Assembly: GCA_007126675.1 (NCBI GenBank)
Contig: SLAU01000374.1
Coordinates: forward strand, 1 to 5,702
Origin: Balneolaceae bacterium
GTDB lineage: Bacteria > Bacteroidota > Rhodothermia > Balneolales > Balneolaceae
DNA length: 5,702 nucleotides
Direction: 5' to 3'
Positions 1 to 4,647 of the stretch are shown here, in pieces. The translations under genes were made by a program, and so were the position numbers. Positions within the stretch are counted from its first letter, which is position 1. Every line of letters begins with the position of its first letter. Under the pieces are notes generated by a model. The model was not told the origin of the DNA. It searched no databases and saw only the letters and a program-made list of their open reading frames with translations.

Positions 1-223
1 AAGAGTGGGGGTACCACTGAAATCCGGTTGCCTGCGGAGCCACAAGATGAAAACCGGAAGTATCCAGTTCGTTGGCAAGGGTTATTATACTTTCGGCTGT
101 TGCACCCCGGCCATGAATCATGATGATAGCACCTTCGGCGTTTGAAACCTCCGTGCCTGCACGAATAGGCCGGCTTTTTTGATGCGGTCCTTCGAAAGGG
201 TTATCTGAACTTGCTCTGAACAT
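1..223 (-). CDS. Phospholipase/carboxylesterase-family alpha/beta hydrolase, N-terminal part (cut by window edge)
   Basis: Reading from the ATG at 221-223 (minus strand) gives 74 codons that stay open to the left edge. Residues 33-40 read IIMIHGRG: a beta strand followed by the HGRG oxyanion-hole turn of the Abhydrolase_2 group (phospholipase/carboxylesterase, close to dienelactone hydrolases). Residues 61-72 (VAPQATGFQWYP) match the 'APQ...W(Y/F)P' segment usual in that group. Family members are about 200-220 residues, so roughly two thirds is missing, including the GxSxG nucleophile and the Asp and His of the triad. The role is probably cytoplasmic hydrolysis of small carboxylic or phospholipid esters; the substrate cannot be told from this part. 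There is no clear Shine-Dalgarno sequence. The gene follows the porin on the same strand after 78 bp and may share its transcript. Family is fairly sure; specific function is not. Confidence 0.8.
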   Translation of the reverse strand, partial: MFRASSDNPFEGPHQKSRPIRAGTEVSNAEGAIIMIHGRGATAESIITLANELDTSGFHLVAPQATGFQWYPHS

Positions 224-301
224 ATTCTCTGTTAATTAACTGTTATTGTTCGATTTGTTATTTGCTAACAATTGCTCATGCCAAGATAGTTCAATATTAA
301 A

Positions 302-1537
302 TTATATTCCAATCTCCACCTGGAACCTCAGATACCAGTGGTTGCGCCCGGAGTCATTGGCAAATGTATCTCTTGTTTGGGTAGCTTCAGTTTGCAGTTT
401 AAGGGCATGCTCCCAGATATATTTGGTAATGCCAAATGTAAACTGCTCGCGTTCCGGTTCAAATTCGCGGATATCGCTGTCCGGTGTTTGGCTTGAATAA
501 CGCCCGATCAGTTCCAGATTTATCGGGAGTAAATAACTGAGTTGCAGATCGTAACCGCTGCCGGCAAAGTAATATTGAGGACGCGCAGGTTCCTCAGTGA
601 AAATAACAGGATCATCAGCCATTCGGGACATATAAGCTGTCTGAAACGCCCAGCCGCGGTACTTTAGCATACCGTCAAGATGGATTACAGTAAGATCGCG
701 CCGTTCCGACAACAAATCTCCAAGTTGTCCGCGAGATCGCTGGGCACCATTATTAAAATGGTAGGTGCCGGCGAGCAGTACTTTTGGGGTTGGCTCGCGA
801 ATCAGATCCCCTTCAAAAAGCATTCCGTTATTTTGGAAAGCTCCCAGCGGAAACAGTTCAACTCGTCCGGTGTAAGCCATGTGGGTGGAGGTGTTCTGCG
901 TCCAGTTTCGTCCGTCACCGGTACTTAGTGCAGTTTTAAGATTGTAGGAAAAACGATTTTCCTGCGCGGCAAAATAGTAGGCAAAAATTCCAAAATCCCT
1001 GTCGATATTAAACTGTGCGTTGTTGATGGATCGGTCGGTTAACTGCAGGGCACCGGATGAGTTAAACCGCTGACGGTTGCCCGGCAGTTTGGTTTGCCCA
1101 AACCCAAGGCTCCAGCGATCGTCAGGCTGATAAAACATTACTGCATCGCGGATCACATTCAGGTTTTCACCTTCACTTAAAGTGCCCACATCTCCCGGCG
1201 CAAATGAGAGCTGAATGGCATAGGTAAAGCGAGGATCACCCACAAACCCGTCAAATCGTAACCGGAGTCTTCGTACAGCCGCATCCACGCTATCATCTCC
1301 ATCGGGATTTTCAACATACGAAGCCCTGCTCTGCATTCTGAATCGCAGGTTCAGGCGAAAGGTGCTGTCGGGTGTGGTCCAACCCAGTCCAGATCCATAG
1401 CTGTAATAAGGCAGTGCGGGGAAGCGGATATCTTCACCAAATTCCGGAGTCCGTTCAGTCTGTTCCTGGGCAAAAAGGGTTGCGGGTACTAAAAAAAGAA
1501 TAAAGAGTAGTTTAATGGCAACTGCTTGTCTGATCAT
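302..1537 (-). CDS. Outer-membrane porin, phosphate-selective OprO/OprP type
   Basis: A complete 411-residue protein that should form an outer-membrane beta-barrel for diffusion of small, probably anionic, solutes. Residues 1-23 form a signal peptide (positive MIRQ start, hydrophobic core LLFILFLVPA, likely cleavage after LFA before QEQ). The mature part has alternating polar/hydrophobic strands with many aromatic residues. The stretch at about 60-115 (FRLNLRFRMQSRASY, then VRRLRLRFDGFVGDPRFTYAIQLSF) is the usual N-terminal signature of Porin_O_P proteins. The chain ends in an amphipathic strand (WYLRFQVEIGI), as expected for barrel insertion. Length fits the family (about 380-450). The start is supported by the signal peptide directly behind it; no good Shine-Dalgarno sequence precedes it. 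It diverges from the patatin-like gene and precedes the hydrolase on the same strand. Phosphate specificity is the family name only; no pho-type regulatory site was seen. Confidence 0.85.
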   Translation of the reverse strand: MIRQAVAIKLLFILFLVPATLFAQEQTERTPEFGEDIRFPALPYYSYGSGLGWTTPDSTFRLNLRFRMQSRASYVENPDGDDSVDAAVRRLRLRFDGFVGDPRFTYAIQLSFAPGDVGTLSEGENLNVIRDAVMFYQPDDRWSLGFGQTKLPGNRQRFNSSGALQLTDRSINNAQFNIDRDFGIFAYYFAAQENRFSYNLKTALSTGDGRNWTQNTSTHMAYTGRVELFPLGAFQNNGMLFEGDLIREPTPKVLLAGTYHFNNGAQRSRGQLGDLLSERRDLTVIHLDGMLKYRGWAFQTAYMSRMADDPVIFTEEPARPQYYFAGSGYDLQLSYLLPINLELIGRYSSQTPDSDIREFEPEREQFTFGITKYIWEHALKLQTEATQTRDTFANDSGRNHWYLRFQVEIGI

Positions 1538-1695
1538 CTGCTGACGGTTGGTTTTCGTTATTTTCGGCTGGAAGTTAGTAACGGATCATCAGTTATAAAA
1601 TAGAAACTGTTAAACCGACTGATACAATATTTACCGAAACATTTAAAGATACTTCACTATTTTCACAAAAAACCGGAATCTCAATAAAGGATACT
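1538..1695. promoter_or_regulatory. Divergent intergenic region between porin and patatin-like gene
   Basis: These 158 bp separate the start codons of two divergent genes, so promoters for both must lie here or further inside. The stretch is A/T-rich. I found no pair of -35/-10 boxes, nor a Bacteroidota-type TAnnTTTG box, good enough to call for either direction; TATAAA near 1594 and TACAAT at 1623-1628 are isolated. No operator-like dyad stands out. The call rests on gene orientation alone. Confidence 0.4.
1686..1691 (+). promoter_or_regulatory. Shine-Dalgarno site of patatin-like gene
   Basis: AAAGGA lies 4 nt before the ATG at 1696 and supports that start. It is the only clear Shine-Dalgarno-like site among the genes in this window, which may point to stronger or less regulated initiation of this gene. 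Confidence 0.5.
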
Positions 1696-2454
1696 ATGTG
1701 GAAAAATAGATTTACTAACCCAGGGCTTGCGCTTGGCGGTGGGGCGGCACTCGGGGCTGCTCATGTTGGTGTATTGAAAGCACTTGAAGAAAAAGGGATC
1801 AACCCCGGTTATCTGTCCGGAACCAGTATCGGTGCGTTTGTGGCATCGCACATAGCATTCGGAACCCCGGTTCACGAGCTCGAAGAGATCGCCAAAGATT
1901 TAGACTGGCTTGACATTAGCGGTTTTAAACTGTCAAAGATGGGACTACTGAGCAACGAACGCCTTGGAAAAGTGATACTTGACCAACTTGGTAAAGTGAA
2001 GATTGAGGAGGCAGAAATTCCACTGTGCATGATCGCAACGGATATAACTACAGGTAAAAAAGTGGTATTGAACGAAGGCCCTCTCTACAAAGCGGTAATG
2101 GCCAGTACTTGTCTGCCAGGGATTTTCACTCCGGTTGAATGGAATGATATGCTGCTTGTTGATGGTGTGCTTTGCGAAAATGTGCCGATTTCACCCCTCA
2201 GAGAGATGGGAGCAAAAGAGATAATCGGAGTAGATCTAACAACGAACCGCGAGTACAAGCGCCCCGAAAATATTGTTGATGTGCTGATCAACACCTTTGA
2301 TATTGCACTCGACAATATGATTAAGGAGCAGATCGAAGATAAGAAAACCCTTCTGATACAGCCGGAGCTCGGTGTTTACAACATGGCAGATACTGGTGAA
2401 GCAGAAAAGCTTATCGAAGAAGGATACAAAGCTGCTATGAAAGCATTAAGCTAA
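1696..2454 (+). CDS. Patatin-like phospholipase (RssA/NTE-type)
   Basis: A complete 252-residue single-domain patatin-like serine hydrolase, expected to act as a lipid acyl hydrolase in or at the membrane from the cytoplasmic side; no signal peptide or membrane segment is seen. The glycine-rich oxyanion loop is at residues 11-25 (LALGGGAALGAAHVG). The nucleophile elbow is GTSIG at 42-46 with Ser44. The second dyad residue is Asp156 in LLVDGVLCENVPI. The segment 137-146 (STCLPGIFTP) before it is also typical. Two positions differ from the common family pattern: Leu19 stands where Arg is usual in GGGxR/KG, and the Asp motif reads DGV rather than DGG/DGA. Ser and Asp are both present, so activity is likely. 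Length fits the short bacterial RssA-like group. The start is supported by AAAGGA 4 nt upstream and by the short distance to the glycine loop. It stands alone, divergent from the porin. Substrate unknown. Confidence 0.88.
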   Translation: MWKNRFTNPGLALGGGAALGAAHVGVLKALEEKGINPGYLSGTSIGAFVASHIAFGTPVHELEEIAKDLDWLDISGFKLSKMGLLSNERLGKVILDQLGKVKIEEAEIPLCMIATDITTGKKVVLNEGPLYKAVMASTCLPGIFTPVEWNDMLLVDGVLCENVPISPLREMGAKEIIGVDLTTNREYKRPENIVDVLINTFDIALDNMIKEQIEDKKTLLIQPELGVYNMADTGEAEKLIEEGYKAAMKALS

Positions 2455-2478
2455 AAAAGCAATAGTGGCTAGCCAGCC

Positions 2479-2514
2479 AAGAATTAACTAGTAGCTAATA
2501 CTCATAGTTCATAG
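2479..2514 (+). repeat. Left copy of 36-bp direct repeat flanking the palindromic element
   Basis: This stretch aligns without gaps to 2998-3033 at 27 of 36 positions, beginning with eight identical bases (AAGAATTA) and sharing AGCTA and ATTC/GTTC blocks. The two copies sit in the same orientation just outside the palindromic element. They may be remnants of a duplicated target or part of a larger repeat unit. They are too diverged and too long for a fresh transposition target duplication. Confidence 0.4.
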
Positions 2515-2522
2515 TTCATAGT
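2502..2522 (+). repeat. Three perfect tandem copies of TCATAGT
   Basis: The heptamer TCATAGT occurs three times head to tail with no mismatch. It starts inside the left flanking repeat, so it looks like slippage-type expansion at the edge of the element. The right flank has only a diverged single counterpart (TTATGAT at 3021-3027). No function is evident. Confidence 0.7.
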
Positions 2523-2538
2523 TTGATAAAAACATCGC

Positions 2539-2566
2539 GTTACTTTTGTCTTGATACTAAAGTAAC
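2539..2566. repeat. Left end hairpin of the palindromic element
   Basis: Arms GTTACTTT (2539-2546) and AAAGTAAC (2559-2566) are perfect complements. After one T:T mismatch the stem continues with GT/AC and closes a 6-nt loop (CTTGAT). It is followed by CCAAAAG, which also occurs at the opposite end on the other strand. No T-run follows, so it is not a standard terminator. Confidence 0.65.
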
Positions 2567-2827
2567 CAAAAGATCAAGGCTGCTGATTCGCTGCGGCTAC
2601 ATCGCGGGGTTCTCCTTCGACTGATAAATCAATGGTCCATCACGTTTTTCCCAAGCAAACATTAATCACCGGTATGATTTATCAAAACGTCTCCGTCGCC
2701 CCGCTCTGCTTACCGCCTCCACGAATCAGAGGCCGATTTTTTCTTTATTCGGGCTTAGAGTAATAAAAAGGATTAAAGATTTCCGGCATCGTGATTTCTG
2801 AAGGTGGTGTCTGGTTTTACTGCGGTG

Positions 2828-2910
2828 TATGCGATGCTTGTAAAAAACATACCGGTGAGAAGCTTTAAAAATCTCAAGGTGTCATGGACCATTGTTTTTT
2901 ACATCGCATA
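2828..2910. repeat. Long bulged stem-loop inside the right half of the element
   Basis: The left arm at 2828-2849 and right arm at 2893-2910 pair over 18 bp: TATGCGAT with ATCGCATA (8 bp) and GTAAAAAACA with TGTTTTTTAC (10 bp). The left arm carries four extra bases (GCTT, 2836-2839) as a bulge. The 43-nt loop contains a smaller GAGA/TCTC pair. The left half of the element has no equivalent structure, so this is a separate feature. It could fold in single-stranded DNA or in a transcript. Confidence 0.55.
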
Positions 2911-2956
2911 GCCGGAGGGAAATCCCGCCGGAAGAAATTCAAGCCGGCGACTTTTC

Positions 2957-2980
2957 GTACTTTTGGTCGTTCAAAAGTAC
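2957..2980. repeat. Right end hairpin of the palindromic element
   Basis: Arms GTACTTTTG (2957-2965) and CAAAAGTAC (2972-2980) are perfect 9-bp complements around a 6-nt loop (GTCGTT). Read on the minus strand it parallels the left end hairpin (TACTTTTG, short loop, then CCAAAAG), which is why the two are treated as matching ends of one element. Confidence 0.7.
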
Positions 2981-2997
2981 AAGAGAAATATGAAGCT

Positions 2998-3033
2998 AAG
3001 AATTAGCTAAGAGCTATAACTTATGATTCAAAG
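2998..3033 (+). repeat. Right copy of 36-bp direct repeat flanking the palindromic element
   Basis: Matches 2479-2514 at 27 of 36 positions in the same orientation, starting 18 bp beyond the right end hairpin. It is preceded by another AGCTAAG, giving three AGCTA blocks in a short run (2993-3016), so some of the similarity may come from a simple AGCTA-rich repeat. Confidence 0.4.
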
Positions 3034-3081
3034 CCGAAGAAATTTATTTCAAAGTTGAGCTTTCTGAATATTAGCAGGTTA

Positions 3082-3143
3082 AAATTGCTTTCGGGACAGC
3101 TTGAATGTCTCCCAAAGATTTGTAACTGATTAAATAGCAATTT
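3082..3143. other. Nested inverted repeat downstream of the parA operon; possible weak terminator
   Basis: Outer arms AAATTGC (3082-3088) and GCAATTT (3137-3143) are perfect 7-bp complements. Inside is a second, imperfect hairpin between GGGACA (3093-3098) and TGTCTCCC (3106-3113), with one bulged base. The structure begins about 44 bp after the stop codon of the small gene. On the minus strand the 3' outer arm ends in a run of only four T, so if it ends transcription it does so weakly. It could instead stabilise the 3' end of the mRNA. Confidence 0.3.
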
Positions 3144-3186
3144 CTTAAAATAATGATGAAATAAAGTGCGGAAGCCAGGAGAAAAA

Positions 3187-3537
3187 CTACTTAGATGAAA
3201 TATACTTATCAAACTTCTCCATTAAACCCGCTGAGTAGCTGTCCTTTATTGCAAGAGAATACTCTTTCATTTTGCTGAGAAAAGGTTTGTCATCCTCGTT
3301 ACTATTGTTCTCTTTTTTTGAACTCATTAAAGATGAAACAGTTGCTTCCCGCTGTACTAAAAGCGTGGAGATAAGATCATCCAAATTGGATTTATCAATG
3401 CTCTCTAAATTTTTTTCAGGTCCCTCTGGAACCGGAGTTTCGTGCACTTCAATTTCCTCTGCTGATCCAGAAACTTCTGAGGTTGCTTTATTTAAAGCCT
3501 CAAATGGAGAATGTCCTAAACTTTTCTTTTTGCCCAT
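3187..3537 (-). CDS. Small acidic protein encoded directly after parA; candidate ParA partner
   Basis: A complete 116-residue protein that I do not recognise. Three parts can be seen. Residues 1-15 are basic and conserved-looking (MGKKKSLGHSPFEAL). Residues 21-50 are acidic, Pro/Glu/Ser-rich and probably disordered. Residues 51-72 and 86-115 look helical, the first amphipathic (NLDDLISTLLVQREATVSSL), the second ending in LMEKFDKYISS, with a polar linker between (SSKKENNSNEDD). There is no signal peptide, membrane segment, HTH or ParB nuclease-like domain. The ATG lies 5 bp after the parA stop with no Shine-Dalgarno sequence, so translation is probably coupled to parA. The N-terminus resembles the KK..LG.G...L start of ParB proteins, which stimulates ParA ATPase. 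From this and the operon I infer a ParA-activating adaptor. That it is a real gene is likely; its role is inference only. Confidence 0.72.
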   Translation of the reverse strand: MGKKKSLGHSPFEALNKATSEVSGSAEEIEVHETPVPEGPEKNLESIDKSNLDDLISTLLVQREATVSSLMSSKKENNSNEDDKPFLSKMKEYSLAIKDSYSAGLMEKFDKYISSK

Positions 3538-3542
3538 AATAC

Positions 3543-4295
3543 TTAATTAGAATAAATGATTTCCTTTGATAAGTTTTGATAATCTTCTGCACCATGACCG
3601 CTATCGTCGTACTCAAAAATAGTTTTATGGTGGCTCGGTGCCTCAGCTAATGCTACGTTATCTCTGATCACGGTATTAAATACTTTGGCTCCAAAATAAT
3701 CCCGAATATGGCCTACAACTTCGCGATTAAGATTCTTCCGTCCGTCATAAAGCGTGCAAACAATCCCTCTTACAGTTAATTTTTTATTCAGCCTTTTCTG
3801 AACAACCTTAATAACTTCCATGAGTTTTGACAGGCCGTGCAGGGCCAGGTACTCTGACTGCAGCACAATAATTAACTCATCTGCGGCAGTGAACGCATTT
3901 AGTGTCAGGATTCCAAGATTTGGAGGACAATCGATAAGTACAAAATCATACTCATCTTCAATTTCTTCCAATGCATCTTTTAGCAGCATCTCTCTGGCGG
4001 GAATATTAATAAATTCCATTTCAGCACCTGACAGTTCAAGTGATGCGGGAAGAATATCGAAAGAACTGTGTTTCATCAAAATCTCATCGATAGTAGCATT
4101 TCCCTTTAACAGATGGTAGACATTCTTTGAAATCTTGCTTGTGTGAGATTTTAAGGAATACGTAAGGTTTGCCTGGGGATCCATATCTATCAGTAATACC
4201 TTAAAACCAAGATTAGCAAGGCCTGCCCCTGTATTGACTGTAGTTGTGGTTTTGCCCACCCCTCCTTTTTGATTTGTAAACGCTATTTTTCTCAT
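3543..4295 (-). CDS. ParA/Soj-family partition ATPase
   Basis: A complete 250-residue cytoplasmic P-loop ATPase of the ParA/MinD superfamily, which dimerises on ATP, binds DNA non-specifically and moves or spaces a cargo. The deviant Walker A motif KGGVGKTT is at residues 10-17 with the signature Lys10 and Lys15. The A' motif DMDPQAN is at 37-43 and Walker B VLIDCPP at 119-125. The C-terminal part has the usual RDNVALAEAPSHHKTIFEYD segment (211-230) followed by GAEDYQNLSKEI. The length and absence of an N-terminal HTH fit the short chromosomal/Soj type, not the long plasmid type with autoregulation through its own HTH. The start directly precedes the first beta strand and is safe, although no Shine-Dalgarno sequence is present. 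ParB does not follow; instead a 116-codon gene lies 5 bp downstream. No gidA, gidB or parB neighbours are seen, so this is more likely an 'orphan' ParA serving another cargo than the main chromosome segregation locus, though only one flank is fully visible. Confidence 0.92.
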   Translation of the reverse strand: MRKIAFTNQKGGVGKTTTTVNTGAGLANLGFKVLLIDMDPQANLTYSLKSHTSKISKNVYHLLKGNATIDEILMKHSSFDILPASLELSGAEMEFINIPAREMLLKDALEEIEDEYDFVLIDCPPNLGILTLNAFTAADELIIVLQSEYLALHGLSKLMEVIKVVQKRLNKKLTVRGIVCTLYDGRKNLNREVVGHIRDYFGAKVFNTVIRDNVALAEAPSHHKTIFEYDDSGHGAEDYQNLSKEIIYSN

Positions 4296-4339
4296 AACGA
4301 TTGTAGTATGTACTTAATAGGATAATTGTAATACCGTGC

Positions 4340-4352
4340 TTTATAATAAAGA
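4340..4352 (+). repeat. Copy 1 of 13-bp direct repeat TTTATAATAAAGA
   Basis: An identical 13-mer occurs at 4492-4504, 152 bp away and in the same orientation, both within the parA/protease intergenic region. This copy overlaps the proposed -10 box of parA. In A/T-rich DNA a chance match is possible, but 13 identical bases within about 350 bp is worth noting as a possible protein-binding site. Confidence 0.4.
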
Positions 4353-4371
4353 TGATTTTTATAAAGGTAAA
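4343..4371 (-). promoter_or_regulatory. Possible parA promoter
   Basis: On the minus strand TTTACC (4366-4371) and TATTAT (4343-4348) are separated by 17 bp, similar to a -35/-10 pair of the main sigma factor. It would give a leader of about 40 nt before the parA ATG. The region is A/T-rich and the boxes are imperfect. If the host uses the Bacteroidota-type TAnnTTTG box, TACCTTTA in the same stretch is the nearest match. Confidence 0.25.
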
Positions 4372-4391
4372 TGCTTGCGTCAATGCCGGGT

Positions 4392-4417
4392 TGATGATTA
4401 TATCATATTGATCATCA
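4392..4417. promoter_or_regulatory. Compound dyad upstream of parA; operator or partition-site candidate
   Basis: TGATGAT (4392-4398) and ATCATCA (4411-4417) form a perfect 7-bp inverted repeat with 12 bp between. Inside it ATGAT-TAT-ATCAT (4394-4406) is a second perfect dyad, and TGATCA (4409-4414) is a third short palindrome. The cluster lies about 100 bp before the parA start and about 230 bp before the divergent protease gene, a usual place for an operator. It does not match the parS consensus. Confidence 0.4.
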
Positions 4418-4491
4418 TTAATAACATAAAAAAATAGCTTTTGGAGGTTATATAGCTGTATTTTTAGCTACTCGTAATTGATAGTTAGCAT

Positions 4492-4504
4492 TTTATAATA
4501 AAGA
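4492..4504 (+). repeat. Copy 2 of 13-bp direct repeat TTTATAATAAAGA
   Basis: Identical to 4340-4352. It lies about 145 bp upstream of the protease start, with no obvious promoter box beside it. Confidence 0.4.
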
Positions 4505-4647
4505 ATTTCTAACCAGGAAAATCAGCAGTAGAATTTCTTTTTTGATATCAGATATGATTCAACCCGGTCAAAACGCTATAAATACAGAGTTATAACGAAT
4601 ACAATTTTAAAACTATTCCGGGAATATATTAGCCGACAAAACACATT

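Larger units (their letters stand above)
2539..2980. repeat. About 440-bp imperfect palindromic, hairpin-ended repeat element (MITE/REP-like)
   Basis: Four nested pairs of inverted segments share nearly one centre, about position 2762: the end hairpins 2539-2566 and 2957-2980; an 11-bp pair CAATGGTCCAT (2630-2640) with its complement (2884-2894); and an 11-bp pair TCACCGGTATG (2666-2676) with its complement (2848-2858). The two 11-mers are exactly 25 bp apart on both sides, and the distances from each end hairpin to the outer 11-mer are 63 and 62 bp. Bases between the anchors match only weakly. No open reading frame of note is inside. It lies between convergent genes, a tolerated place for insertions. 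The end motifs, with ACTTTTG facing CAAAAGT, look like hairpin-ended intergenic repeats I associate with Bacteroidota genomes. Whether it is mobile, a structured RNA, or both cannot be decided here. Confidence 0.6.
4296..4647. other. A/T-rich divergent intergenic region between parA and the protease gene
   Basis: These 352 bp contain no credible reading frame. They hold the possible parA promoter, the compound dyad and both copies of the 13-bp repeat. A stretch at about 4456-4480 (TAGCTACT...GTTAGC) recalls the AGCTA-rich flanks of the palindromic element, but the match is loose. No clear promoter for the protease gene was found; TACAAT at 4600-4605 lacks a -35 partner. No RNA gene or riboswitch was recognised. 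Confidence 0.5.

Noticed and set aside
680..928. 82-codon plus-strand frame inside the porin gene
   Set aside because: It lies wholly antisense to a well-supported porin and its translation has no family features.
2466..2475. TGGCTAGCCA palindrome shortly after the patatin-like gene, considered as a terminator
   Set aside because: The 10-bp palindrome leaves no loop for a stable RNA hairpin and no T-run follows.
2455..3186. Possible degraded transposase gene in the long intergenic region
   Set aside because: None of the frames gives a DDE-, HUH- or serine-recombinase-like stretch, and the inverted structure explains the region better as a non-coding element.
3021..3212. 63-codon frame on the minus strand after the small gene
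   Set aside because: It overlaps the end of the 116-codon gene in another frame, is rich in Phe/Leu/Ser as expected for A/T-rich noncoding DNA, covers the nested inverted repeat, and has no recognisable motif.
3436..3450. GTTTCGTGCAC, glanced at as a parS-like site
   Set aside because: It lacks the CACGTG core and the symmetric GTTTC/GAAAC arms of parS, and it lies inside coding sequence.
3272..3550. 92-codon plus-strand frame opposite the small gene
   Set aside because: It is antisense to the operon gene, Ser/Leu-rich, with no upstream ribosome site; the minus-strand frame has the operon context and a sensible composition.
3820..4119. 99-codon plus-strand frame inside parA
   Set aside because: It is a Ser/Ile-rich shadow antisense to a gene with intact Walker motifs.
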